The translations under genes were made by a program, and so were the position numbers. 64,000 nt of DNA from Archangium gephyra (lineage in GTDB: Bacteria > Myxococcota > Myxococcia > Myxococcales > Myxococcaceae), in the NCBI GenBank assembly GCA_003243425.1, contig QFQP01000036.1, forward strand, positions 12,295 through 76,294. The letters run 5' to 3'. Position 1 is the first letter of the stretch, and the number at the start of each line of letters is the position of its first letter. Below are positions 35,649-43,825 of this stretch, piece after piece. The notes beneath the pieces were generated by a model. The model did not search any database. It saw nothing but the letters and a program-made list of their open reading frames with translations, and was not told where the DNA came from.

Positions 35649-35954
35649 CTACGGCAGGCGGAGCTTCGACTCCCCGGTCGACCGGCTCATGCGCACGCCA
35701 CGTGACGGCGGGAACTTCTTGAGGCCCTCGGCGCGCAAGGGCGGCGCGTGCATGTTCTCGTAGGTCGCGAACGCCTCGGCGTCTTGAAAGGTGTAGCGGG
35801 CCTCGCAGCGCTTCTCGTTCCACTGCACGAGCTCGGCGGTCAAAGCGCCCGCCTTCACCACGTCGGCGAGGTGGCCCTGCAGCAACCACTGCTGCCATTC
35901 GGTGCAGACGTCGGAAGAATCGAACTCGGCGTGAACGGTGTAGGCGAAAGTCAT
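35649..35954 (-). CDS. DUF4286-like small protein
   Basis: ATG at 35954 overlaps the stop of the upstream gene (ATGA); the long frame that includes it is a chimera with antisense. The 101-residue product reads as a ferredoxin-like fold: AYTVHAEFDSSDVCTEWQQW ... VQWNEKRCEARYTFQDAEA ... PPLRAEGLKKFP. This resembles the DUF4286 family (short proteins in proteobacteria that look like ABM monooxygenase folds). No catalytic residues are known. Its role is unknown. Confidence 0.7.
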   Translation of the reverse strand: MTFAYTVHAEFDSSDVCTEWQQWLLQGHLADVVKAGALTAELVQWNEKRCEARYTFQDAEAFATYENMHAPPLRAEGLKKFPPSRGVRMSRSTGESKLRLP

Positions 35955-36403
35955 CGGGGAATGATGTCTACCGGTGGATGGTCGAAAGCGCTCGGGCCTT
36001 CTCCGGGTTTCGACTTCACGAGGCCCTGCGGGCGGAAGCGCATCGCGCTCCACGTTTCGTCCAGAGAGATCTGCGAAACGGGTCGCAACCCTCTGGGCCA
36101 CAGCCAGTGCCAGAGAATGTCGCGGTTCAAGTCGGTGTCGACGCCGCCCTTCGGGTAGCAGATCCACAACAGCGGATCTCCGCGCAGCCGGCCTTCGACC
36201 TTCTTGAAGACGGCTGCGAGCTCGCGGCTGTTCTTCGCGAAGAGAATCGACGCCTCGGGGATCTTCGGCACGCGCGTCGTCTGCGCGAGGCCCTCGAGCA
36301 ACGGCTTCACCTTCGCCGGTACGTTGGGTGCGAACCACGCGGGCCCGCCCTTGTACGAGAGCTTCTTCAGAATCGGCGGAGGCGTCGGTTTCTTCGTGGC
36401 CAT
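35951..36403 (-). CDS. DUF3052-like protein
   Basis: ATG at 36403 begins MATKKPTPPPILKKLSYKGG. The 150-residue protein has a central segment of SAM-methyltransferase-like look: ASILFAKNSRELAAVFKKVE, LLWICYPKGG and WSAMRFRP near the end. This matches proteins annotated DUF3052. It overlaps the DUF4286-like gene downstream by 4 bp and is divergent from a TPR gene 29 bp away. Function unknown. Confidence 0.7.
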   Translation of the reverse strand: MATKKPTPPPILKKLSYKGGPAWFAPNVPAKVKPLLEGLAQTTRVPKIPEASILFAKNSRELAAVFKKVEGRLRGDPLLWICYPKGGVDTDLNRDILWHWLWPRGLRPVSQISLDETWSAMRFRPQGLVKSKPGEGPSAFDHPPVDIIPR

Positions 36404-36432
36404 GCGCGGCCGCACCGTACAAGGTTCCTCGC

Positions 36433-37998
36433 ATGCGCACTGCCCTGCTCGCTGCGGCGTTGTGTTCCATCACCGCTTTCGCCGCTCCGAAGAATCCCGT
36501 CGTCGCGTTCTTTCCGCCGACGTCGAATGACGTTCGCCTGCAGCAGCTGGCACTGCTGATGGAAGCGCGCGCCTCGGAGCTCGTCGAAGAGACCAACAAG
36601 GTCAGCGAGCTGCATCTGAAGCAGACGCTGCGGGTCATCAACGAAGAGGGCTTCGCGTCTGACCTGCGGCTCGAGGGCAACGTGGAAGCGCTGCGCATCG
36701 CTGCGGGTGCTGATCGCGCGGTCGCGTTTTCCCTCGAAGCGTCTGGCGACCAGCTGCTGCTGAGCGGCGTCACCGTCGACGGCAAGAAGCCGAAGCCGTT
36801 CAACGCGAAGTTGCCGAAGGCGTGGGGCCCCGCGCTCGAGCAAGGGTCGGTCGCGCTCGCGAAAGCACTGCTGGCCGGCGCCGCGTTGCCGAAGAAGACC
36901 ACCGCGCAGCCCACGTCGTCGAACGACGAAGCACTGCAGCAGCTGGGCGCGTGCTACCCGGTGGTGCTGCGCCAGCCGCTCTCGGTCGACACGCCCGCGC
37001 TCGTCGACGGAGCCGAGCTGGAGCGCGCGGTGGCCGCCTGTCAGAAGGCCGTGGAGCTCGACCCTTCGCTGCGTTTCGCCAACGCCGTCGCTTCGCTCGG
37101 TCAGTCGATTCTCGGTGGTGACGCCGCGGCGGCGAAGTCGCTGGCGGCGCTCGGCAACGCCGACGACGTGCTCGAGATCTACACGCTGGCGCGCTTCTGG
37201 TTGCTCACGCGCTACCAGTCGAACGAAGCCGGCGTCGCGTTCCTGCAGGACATCATCAAGAGACACCCCGGTGAGTTGATCGCCCGCGCGTATCTCGGCG
37301 ACACGCAGTTCGCCCTCGGTGCGTGGGCCGACGCCGAGAAGACCTTCCAGGCGTACGTGGCGCTCGCTCCGTCGTCGCCGTGGGCGCAGGGCCGGTTGAG
37401 CAAGGCGCTCGCGCGGCAGGGCAAGCACACCGAAGCCATCGCCGCGGCCAAGAAGGCGTTCCTGCTCTCGCCGTCGAGCCCGGAGACGCGCCTCGAGCTC
37501 GGCAGCCGCTACATCGACGCCGGCAGCCTCGCTGAAGCGCAGGAGACGCTGGAGCCGCTCTCGAAGCTCACGCCGCCGCGCGGTGAGCACCTGCTGCGCC
37601 TGGGCTGGGCGCACTGGCTCGAAGGCGAACTCGACGCCGCCGAGGCGTACTTCACGCGCGCCGTCGACACCGCGACCAGCCCCGGCGAGTGGCGCACGCG
37701 CGGTCGCGCCGCGTACGACCTCGCGCTCGTCGAGGCGAAGCGTGGCCGCACCAGGGAAGCCGCGGCGCAGTTGAAGGCCGCGTACGCGACGGGGTTCAAG
37801 GTGAAGGAGCTGGACCCTTCACTGGCTGCCGCGGCCAAAGAGATGGAGCGCGCGGACATGGAGAAGAAGGCGCAGTCGCCGGCGAAGACCGTGACGCCGC
37901 GTGAAGCGAGCCTGTTCCCGGTGAACGCGTTCGGCGACGTCGACACCGGCGCGAAGAAGCCGCCGGCGCCTGAAGGCCTCATTCTCTTCCGGTTCTGA
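36433..37998 (+). CDS. Exported tetratricopeptide-repeat protein
   Basis: ATG at 36433 begins a signal peptide (LLAAALCSITAFAA); the upstream extension is antisense. The 521-residue product has an N-terminal domain (residues 25-150, beta/alpha). It then has at least five TPR-type helix pairs (DNAP-like ALGAWADAEKTFQAYVALAP, RQGKHTEAIAAAKKAFLLSP, DAGSLAEAQETLEPLSKL, LEGELDAAEAYFTRAVDTA). No enzymatic motif. It is followed after 4 bp by a small lipoprotein, suggesting an operon. Likely periplasmic scaffold. Confidence 0.8.
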   Translation: MRTALLAAALCSITAFAAPKNPVVAFFPPTSNDVRLQQLALLMEARASELVEETNKVSELHLKQTLRVINEEGFASDLRLEGNVEALRIAAGADRAVAFSLEASGDQLLLSGVTVDGKKPKPFNAKLPKAWGPALEQGSVALAKALLAGAALPKKTTAQPTSSNDEALQQLGACYPVVLRQPLSVDTPALVDGAELERAVAACQKAVELDPSLRFANAVASLGQSILGGDAAAAKSLAALGNADDVLEIYTLARFWLLTRYQSNEAGVAFLQDIIKRHPGELIARAYLGDTQFALGAWADAEKTFQAYVALAPSSPWAQGRLSKALARQGKHTEAIAAAKKAFLLSPSSPETRLELGSRYIDAGSLAEAQETLEPLSKLTPPRGEHLLRLGWAHWLEGELDAAEAYFTRAVDTATSPGEWRTRGRAAYDLALVEAKRGRTREAAAQLKAAYATGFKVKELDPSLAAAAKEMERADMEKKAQSPAKTVTPREASLFPVNAFGDVDTGAKKPPAPEGLILFRF

Positions 37999-38002
37999 AG
38001 AA

Positions 38003-38383
38003 ATGCGGCTCGCGAGCCTCGCCGTGCTGCTGAGCGGGTGCGTGACCTCACGGTTCATCGCGCGCGACGCCGATTTCGAAGCGAGAGAAGCGCAGGAAGA
38101 CCCGGTATTGGTCGCCGGCCGCGACGTGCCGCGTGACGCCAGGCCACTCGGCCGCGTCGAGGTCTTTCACAACAACCTCACGGACCGTGACGCCATCATT
38201 CGGGTCGCGCTCTCACGTGCGAAAGCCACCGGCTGCTCGTGGCTCGTTCACGCCAACCCCAACGGCAACGCCGACGTGAAGACCGAAGGCGTGGAGTTCG
38301 TGCTCGTGTTCGGTGGGTCGCTGGGACCGCCTCAAGCCGAGGGCGAGAACCGCGCAGACTTCTACTGCTTCACTTCCCGGTGA
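38003..38383 (+). CDS. Small lipoprotein
   Basis: A 126-residue protein with signal and lipobox MRLASLAVLLSGC. It lies 4 bp downstream of the TPR gene. The mature part contains GRVEVFHNNLTDRDAIIRVALSRAKATGCSWLV and ends near YCFTSR, with two further cysteines. The C-terminus overlaps the convergent membrane-protein gene by 14 bp. I do not recognise the family. Confidence 0.72.
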   Translation: MRLASLAVLLSGCVTSRFIARDADFEAREAQEDPVLVAGRDVPRDARPLGRVEVFHNNLTDRDAIIRVALSRAKATGCSWLVHANPNGNADVKTEGVEFVLVFGGSLGPPQAEGENRADFYCFTSR

Positions 38384-39188
38384 GCCGCAGGACACCGCGA
38401 ATGAGGCGCGCGACGCCGACCGTCATCGCGCCGGTCGCGACGATGTAGCGCCCGCCGTTCGACGCGCTCGACACCGTCACCGTCGTCATCACCACACCGA
38501 TGAGCAGCATGCCGCCACCGACCAGAAAGTCCGAGGCTGGGTTCACGCGGTCCGCTGCTGCGGTCGGAGCGTGAAGGCCCTGCTCTCGCGGCGGAACGCC
38601 GGGAACGGTGAGCTCGCGGGCGTTCGAGCGGGCCCACAGCGCCAGGGCCAGCGCCGAGCCCGCGCTGACGAGCGAGGTCGAGCTCATCACCGTCGCCGAG
38701 ACCCAGTCGGTGCTGATGAGACCCCACGCGAGCGCCGCGCCGTACGCCGTGCGCACCAGGACCGCGCCGAACGTCGCGACGGCGAAGAGCAACGCCCACG
38801 CGCTTCGATGATTCGCGAGGCGGAACAGCACCCACGCGACGGCCGCTCGTTCGAGCAGCGAGCTGAACAACCCCACGTTCGACACCAGCGACATCAGCGG
38901 CGACGAGACCAAGCGCACGTCGTCGGTGCGGAGCAGCGCCAGGGTCGCGAAGTCGAACGACGCGTTGATCGCCACCAACGCGGCCGCCGCCCAGAGCAGC
39001 TCGGCAGACGCTTCTGTGAGCGCCAGCTGCACGAGTCCCACGGTCACCAGGCCCGATGCGACGAGCCACGTCACGGGCAACGCAAGCGTCTGCGCGCCAA
39101 AGCCGATGAAGGAGAACACCACGGCTGCGAAGGCATCGACCGCGAAGCCCGCGGCGACGAGCGCGAGCCCACGGCGCGCAGCGCTCAC
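38370..39188 (-). CDS. Multi-pass membrane protein, paralogue of the upstream gene
   Basis: GTG at 39188 overlaps the upstream stop (GTGA) and begins SAARRGLALVAAGFAVDA. The 272-residue product has six or so membrane segments and ends with ASNGGRYIVATGAM followed by a VARLIRGVLRL tail. That tail is nearly the same as in the gene just upstream (39185-40075). The two are tandem duplicates of unknown function. Convergent with the small lipoprotein gene. Confidence 0.75.
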   Translation of the reverse strand: MSAARRGLALVAAGFAVDAFAAVVFSFIGFGAQTLALPVTWLVASGLVTVGLVQLALTEASAELLWAAAALVAINASFDFATLALLRTDDVRLVSSPLMSLVSNVGLFSSLLERAAVAWVLFRLANHRSAWALLFAVATFGAVLVRTAYGAALAWGLISTDWVSATVMSSTSLVSAGSALALALWARSNARELTVPGVPPREQGLHAPTAAADRVNPASDFLVGGGMLLIGVVMTTVTVSSASNGGRYIVATGAMTVGVARLIRGVLRLTGK

Positions 39189-40075
39189 TGCTGACGTCTT
39201 CCGAGTCGGATGAAGCCGCGAATGATGCGGCCGAGCCCGACGGCGATCGCGCCCGTCGCCACGATGTAGCGGCCGCCGTTCGAAGCCGTCGACACCGAGA
39301 TGGTGGTCACCGCCACGCCGATGCCGAGAATCACCGCACCAATCGCGAAGTCGGAGCCGGCGCTGGCGGGCTCGTCGGCCACCTGCGGGGCGTGAAGTCC
39401 GTGCTCGGTGGGCGGCATCGCGGGGATGACACCGTCGGGCGACTCGTTGATCGCCACGCGCGTGAGCCAGGTCACGAGCAGCAACGCCGCCACGTTGAAG
39501 ACACCGACGCTCGTCGTCACCAGAGAATAGATGCCCGACTCGTAGAGCTTCATGCCGTCGACGAGTTGCAGCGACACGGCCGTCGAGAACGCCGAGCGCG
39601 CCACCGACAGCAGCACCATCGTCGCCGCCAGCGGCAGGAGCCACGAGAACCGCGGCGCAGCGAGGCGAATGAGGATCCACAGCGTCAACGCGCGCTCCGC
39701 GATCGACAGGAGCATCGCGAGGCCCATCAAGGCGCTCCCGAAGGGGCCGAGAACTCCGAAGTTCCCGGTGAGCATCAGCGCCGCGTAGCCCACGTCGACG
39801 AGGGCGTTGATGACGCCGAACACCACCGCGATCCACGGCAGCGAGACGTCGTCGACGGCGTTCGCGAGTTGCACCATCGCTGCCACGAAGACGGCCGCGA
39901 CGCCGAGCCAGAGGAGCTGCATCGCCAGCTCGCCGAGGTTGCCGAACGCCACCTTCGCGACCCGGGTCAACAGCAGCTGGAGGACGTACGTGACCGCGTT
40001 CGCGACCGCGGCCACGAAGAAGATCGTGAACGCCGCTCGGGCGCGCACTGCGTCGGTGATGCGCATGACCGTCAT
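39185..40075 (-). CDS. Multi-pass membrane protein, paralogue of the downstream gene
   Basis: The start at 40075 (MTVMRITDAVRARA) precedes several membrane segments. It has 296 residues, about six transmembrane helices and the C-terminal motif ASNGGRYIVATGAI ending in GRIIRGFIRL. The motif GGRYIVATGA recurs in the downstream gene, showing a duplication. Met codons at 40075 and 40066 are both possible. It is divergent from a FAD oxidase across 120 bp containing an 11-bp direct repeat. No transporter motif is visible. Confidence 0.73.
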   Translation of the reverse strand: MTVMRITDAVRARAAFTIFFVAAVANAVTYVLQLLLTRVAKVAFGNLGELAMQLLWLGVAAVFVAAMVQLANAVDDVSLPWIAVVFGVINALVDVGYAALMLTGNFGVLGPFGSALMGLAMLLSIAERALTLWILIRLAAPRFSWLLPLAATMVLLSVARSAFSTAVSLQLVDGMKLYESGIYSLVTTSVGVFNVAALLLVTWLTRVAINESPDGVIPAMPPTEHGLHAPQVADEPASAGSDFAIGAVILGIGVAVTTISVSTASNGGRYIVATGAIAVGLGRIIRGFIRLGRRQQ

Positions 40076-40101
40076 GAGACCCCAGAAGTCCGCGAAGCGT
40101 G

Positions 40102-40180
40102 CAGAAACTTCAGAACGCTCGCGGGCTGCTGAACACGCTCGCACCGACCCCACATGCCCACGGCGCAGCCAGAAACTTCA
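40102..40180. promoter_or_regulatory. Direct repeat in a divergent promoter
   Basis: CAGAAACTTCA occurs at 40102-40112 and again at 40170-40180, 68 bp apart, in the intergenic region between the membrane-protein pair and the FAD oxidase. Each copy contains a small dyad (GAAACTTC). This is a plausible pair of sites for one regulator. Confidence 0.4.
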
Positions 40181-40196
40181 CGCTACAACTCGCGGC

Positions 40197-41570
40197 ATGC
40201 AGGCCTTCTTCGAAGCACTCGCCAAAGACTTCCCCGCTGACTTCGCTTCCCGTGAGCCGGGCGATCTCGCCACCTACGGCAAGGACTGGACGAAGGTCTT
40301 CACGCCCGCGCCGTCGGTGCTCGTTCGCCCGCGCAGCACCGCCGAGGTCGCGGCGTTCCTGAAGCTCGCGTCGTCGCACGGCGTGCAGGTCGTGCCGTCC
40401 GGTGGCCGCACGGGCCTCGCGGGTGGCGCCGTCGCGCAGCACGGTGAGGTGGTCCTCTCGCTCGAGCGCATGCGCAAGATGGACGCGGTCGACCCACTCG
40501 CGCTCACGGTGCACGTGGAAGCCGGCGCCATCACCGAAGCCGTTCACCACCACTGCGCGGAAGCAGGGCTCACCTGGCCGGTCGACTTCGCGTCGAAGGG
40601 CTCGAGTCAGGTCGGCGGCAACATCGCCACCAATGCCGGCGGCGTGCGCGTCATTCGCTACGGCCTCACCCGGCAGTGGGTGCTGGGCCTCACCGTGGTC
40701 ACCATGCAGGGCGAGGTGCTGCAGCTCAACGGCGCCCTCGAGAAGAACAACACCGGCGTCGACCTGCGGCAGCTGTTCATCGGCTCCGAGGGAATTCTGG
40801 GCGTCATCACCGAAGCCACGCTCAAGCTCACGCGCCTTCCCGAGAAGGTCGACGTGTTCCTCTTCGCGCTCGACTCGCTGCAGGGCGTACTGGCGCTGTT
40901 CGAAGAAGCCCGCCGCGGCCCGTTCACGGTGATGGCCTACGAGTTCTTCACCGACGCGTGCACCCGGCGCCTGGCGATGCATCGCAGCGTGCGGCCTCCG
41001 TTCGAGCGCACGTACTCGCACTACGTGCTGCTGGAGGTCGAAGCCGCCCGCGACATCGACGCGTGGCTGTCAGGGCTCTTCGAGAAGGAGCTCGTGAAAG
41101 ACGGCACGCTCGCGGCCGATGAGAGTCAGCGCAAGGCGTTGTGGACACTGCGCGAGGGCATCAGTGAGTCGTTGTCTGCGACGGGCCTGCCACACAAAAA
41201 CGACATCGCCCTGCCGATTTCTCGACTGCGCGCGTTCTCGGACGGCTTCGAGAAACTGCTCGTCGAGAAGTACCCCGGCTGGGAGCTCTGCGTGTTCGGC
41301 CACATCGGCGACGGCAACCTGCACGTGAACATCATGAAGCCCGACGCGCTCAGCAAAGAGCAGTTCCTCTCGCGCGTGCATGAAGTCGACAAGGACATGT
41401 TCGAGCTGGTGAAGGCCCACGCCGGCTCCATCAGCGCGGAGCACGGCGTCGGGCTCCTGAAGCGCGACTGGCTCGGCTACTCGCGCACGCCGGTGGAGAT
41501 CGAGCTGATGAAGCAGTTCAAGAAGGTGCTCGACCCGCGCGGGCTGCTCAACCCCGGCAAGGTGCTGTGA
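40197..41570 (+). CDS. FAD-binding oxidase, D-2-hydroxyglutarate dehydrogenase/GlcD type
   Basis: ATG at 40197 gives 457 residues; the longer frame upstream is antisense. The FAD-binding PCMH fold has LVRPRSTAEVAAFLKLASS, PSGGRTGLAGGAVA and TNAGGVRVIRYGLTR. The C-terminal domain has the metal-site motif GHIGDGNLHVN and SAEHGVGLLKR. These are shared by D-2-hydroxyglutarate, D-lactate and glycolate oxidases. The acceptor and exact substrate cannot be fixed from sequence. No glcE/glcF partners are nearby, which favours a single-chain D2HGDH or D-lactate dehydrogenase. Confidence 0.88.
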   Translation: MQAFFEALAKDFPADFASREPGDLATYGKDWTKVFTPAPSVLVRPRSTAEVAAFLKLASSHGVQVVPSGGRTGLAGGAVAQHGEVVLSLERMRKMDAVDPLALTVHVEAGAITEAVHHHCAEAGLTWPVDFASKGSSQVGGNIATNAGGVRVIRYGLTRQWVLGLTVVTMQGEVLQLNGALEKNNTGVDLRQLFIGSEGILGVITEATLKLTRLPEKVDVFLFALDSLQGVLALFEEARRGPFTVMAYEFFTDACTRRLAMHRSVRPPFERTYSHYVLLEVEAARDIDAWLSGLFEKELVKDGTLAADESQRKALWTLREGISESLSATGLPHKNDIALPISRLRAFSDGFEKLLVEKYPGWELCVFGHIGDGNLHVNIMKPDALSKEQFLSRVHEVDKDMFELVKAHAGSISAEHGVGLLKRDWLGYSRTPVEIELMKQFKKVLDPRGLLNPGKVL

Positions 41571-41579
41571 CGAGCGCCG

Positions 41580-41600
41580 TCACGTCACTGCGCGACGTGA
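41580..41600. terminator. Hairpin between convergent genes
   Basis: TCACGTC and GACGTGA form a perfect 7-bp stem with a 7-nt loop, starting 9 nt after one stop codon and containing the other gene's stop. No T-run follows on either strand, so Rho-independent termination is uncertain. Confidence 0.35.
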
Positions 41601-42157
41601 GGCTCGGCTTCGAGCGCGACGGGCGTTGCACGTCTGGAGAGCGCACCTTCTTGGCCCGGCACCGGTGACGAACGCACCTCGTAGCGCGCGCCCGAGAGCC
41701 CCTCCGGCCGCCACACGACCCGCGAAGGCACGCCGGTCGACGAGGTCGCGCCTTCGAACATGCCCAGGAAGAAGGTGTGCAGCGAGCCGACGTCGTCGAA
41801 GTGGGCCACGTACCGGTACGGCGCCACTTCGTGCATCGACACGTCGAGGAACTCGCCGACGTGCTGCTGCAGCCGCTGCGGCAAGGTCGCCATCGCCTCG
41901 CTCAACGAGTAGCCCTCGTACTTCTTGAACACCAGGTCGAAGCCCACGCGGCGCATCGCTTCGCCGCGCGAAACGTCCGGGTGCAGCTCCGAGGAATAGA
42001 GCCCCAACCAACGTGAGAAATGCTCGACCGGCACATCTGCTGACGTGCTGGTCACATCAAGCCCGGCGCGAAGGAGCGACTGCTCGAGCGGCGTACCAAC
42101 GACGCCCTTGAACACCTTCGTGACGAACTGACCCGAGACCCTCCGCTCGAAATCCAT
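41585..42157 (-). CDS. DUF2378 family protein (TIGR02265, myxobacterial paralogous family)
   Basis: ATG at 42157 gives 190 residues. It shows the family pattern: VSGQFVTKVFKGVVG at the start, LLRAGLDVTSTSADVPVEHF, then EAMRRVGFDLV and LSEAMATLPQRLQQH. The C-half reads YRYVAHFDDVGSLHTFFLGM. This family is expanded in Myxococcus and close relatives and has no settled function; some members sit near regulators. It is strong evidence for the Myxococcales. It is followed by no operon partner (convergent with the oxidase). Confidence 0.85.
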   Translation of the reverse strand: MDFERRVSGQFVTKVFKGVVGTPLEQSLLRAGLDVTSTSADVPVEHFSRWLGLYSSELHPDVSRGEAMRRVGFDLVFKKYEGYSLSEAMATLPQRLQQHVGEFLDVSMHEVAPYRYVAHFDDVGSLHTFFLGMFEGATSSTGVPSRVVWRPEGLSGARYEVRSSPVPGQEGALSRRATPVALEAEPHVAQ

Positions 42158-42215
42158 GGCGGCAGAGGTAACGCGCGAATCGCCGCGCGCATGCCCACCC
42201 AACACTTCTTCTCAA

Positions 42216-43199
42216 TCAGCCCATGGAGATGCGGTTTTTCCGCGGCTTGGCGGGCGTCGGCGCGTCGAAGCGATCGCCGCCTGCTTCCTGGGCGCGCTTG
42301 AGCGCTGCCGACGCTTCGCGCACCAGGCCTCCGAAGCTGACCGGGTCTTTCGTGTCTCTGGCCGGCCCCGTGGGGTCGAAGTTGGCCACCCCCACCGACA
42401 CCGTGCCGTCGGGGAAGGTCTCGAGCGTCTTGAGCTTCTGCACCACGCGCTCGGCCACCACGGTCGCGCCCTTGAGCGGCGTGTGCGGCAGGAACAGCAG
42501 GTACTTGTCTTCGGCGAACGGCATCGCCACGTCGATGTCGCGCAGCAGGGCCGACAACACCTCGAGCGACTCGGAGCGGATGGCTGCCGACTGGAACTCC
42601 GGCGCCGCCTCACCCAGCGAGGCCTTCAGGTTGTCGAGCGACACCAACAGCAGCGCCACCGGGTACTGGTAGCGCTTGCTGCGTTTGACCTCGAGCAGCA
42701 TGTACTTCTTGAAGAAGGCCTCATCGGGGGCGTTGATGCCCACCGGCGAAGGCGCGGCCTTGATGGCGGGCCTGGGCGTCGTCTTCTTGAGCGCCTCGAA
42801 CTTCGCCTGCAGGTCCTTCAGCTGCGCGGCGAGCGTGTTGAGGCGGGTGACGGCCTGCACCACACCCAACACGTGGTGCTTCTTGAGCGGGCCGACGACG
42901 AAGCCATCGGCGCCGGCTTCGCGCGCGCGGTCATGGGCGCGCTCGACCTCACTCGCGGGGTAGGCCAGCACCACCGCGGTCTCGGGCGCCTGCTTGCGAA
43001 CCTGCGGCGCCAGCAATTCGCCGTCGAACAGCTCGTTGACGGCGGCGATCAACACGTCGGGAGGCCGCGCGCGCACGGTCTGCACGGCTTCGTCGAAATA
43101 GGTGACCACCTGCACTTCGGCCCAGCCGGCGAGGAACTTCCTCAACGCGGCGGCGATGGGTGCCGAGGGTTCGGCGACGAGAATGCGCGGCTGTGCCAC
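42216..43199 (-). CDS. Degenerate receiver-GGDEF protein (probable pseudo-signalling protein)
   Basis: A 327-residue protein. Residues 1-125 fold like a receiver, but the acidic pair is reduced (AEPS) and the phospho-acceptor position reads Ala53 (PDVLIAAV). After a coiled linker (QLKDLQAKFEALKK), residues about 165-310 align with a GGDEF fold. They have AEDKYLLFLPHT where GGDEF would be, and DGTVSVGVANFD in place of the second half. Neither phosphorylation nor c-di-GMP synthesis is expected, so it may act as a binding or scaffold protein. It lies just downstream of frr in the same direction. Confidence 0.75.
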   Translation of the reverse strand: MAQPRILVAEPSAPIAAALRKFLAGWAEVQVVTYFDEAVQTVRARPPDVLIAAVNELFDGELLAPQVRKQAPETAVVLAYPASEVERAHDRAREAGADGFVVGPLKKHHVLGVVQAVTRLNTLAAQLKDLQAKFEALKKTTPRPAIKAAPSPVGINAPDEAFFKKYMLLEVKRSKRYQYPVALLLVSLDNLKASLGEAAPEFQSAAIRSESLEVLSALLRDIDVAMPFAEDKYLLFLPHTPLKGATVVAERVVQKLKTLETFPDGTVSVGVANFDPTGPARDTKDPVSFGGLVREASAALKRAQEAGGDRFDAPTPAKPRKNRISMG

Positions 43200-43222
43200 G
43201 GCGGTCCCCCGAAGGTGCGAAC

Positions 43223-43786
43223 TCAGACCTCGAGCACTTCCTTTTCCTTCTTGGCCACCACGTCGTCGACCTGCGCGATGCCGGCGTCGGTCTCCTTCTG
43301 CACCTTCTCTTCAGCGCGCTTCTTGTCGTCCTCGGTGATGACCTTGTCCTTCAGCGCGTTCTTGATCTTGTCGTTGGCTTCCTGGCGGTACTTGCGAATG
43401 GCGACCTTGTGGTCTTCGCCGGTCGACTTCACCTGCTTGGCGATCTCCTTGCGGCGCTGCTCGGTGAGCGGAGGAATCGGGAGGCGGATGATCTCGCCGT
43501 CGTTCTGCGGCGTGAGCCCGAGGTTGGCCTCGAGCAGCGCCTTCTCGATGTCGCGGATGATGCTCTTGTCCCACGGCTTGACGGTGATGAGGCGCGGCTC
43601 GGGCACGGCGACCGCGGCGGTCTGCGCCAGCGGCGTGGGCGTGCCGTAGAAGCTCACGCGAACACCGTCGAGCATCGCGGCGTTGGCGCGGCCCGTGCGG
43701 ATCTTCGTCATCTGCTGCTTGAGGGCTTCGATCGACTTCTTGATCGACTCCGACAGGTTCTTCACCGCGTCGTCATGCACCGCCAT
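43223..43786 (-). CDS. frr: Ribosome recycling factor
   Basis: A 187-residue RRF, the usual size (185). It contains SIEALKQQMTKIRTGRANAAMLDGV, VAVPEPRLITVKPWDKSII and IRLPIPPLTEQRRKEIAKQVK, with the C-terminal helix end VDDVVAKKEKEVLEV. It splits post-termination ribosomes with EF-G. It follows pyrH by 39 bp in the same direction, the normal bacterial order. Confidence 0.97.
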   Translation of the reverse strand: MAVHDDAVKNLSESIKKSIEALKQQMTKIRTGRANAAMLDGVRVSFYGTPTPLAQTAAVAVPEPRLITVKPWDKSIIRDIEKALLEANLGLTPQNDGEIIRLPIPPLTEQRRKEIAKQVKSTGEDHKVAIRKYRQEANDKIKNALKDKVITEDDKKRAEEKVQKETDAGIAQVDDVVAKKEKEVLEV

Positions 43787-43825
43787 GGCTCGTTCCTCTT
43801 TGGTTTGAGTGGGGTTGAGAGTTCT

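Noticed and set aside
35649..36914. Single 421-residue protein on the minus strand
   Set aside because: The upstream half is antisense to the TPR gene; the real gene starts at 36403 or 35954 with ATGA coupling.
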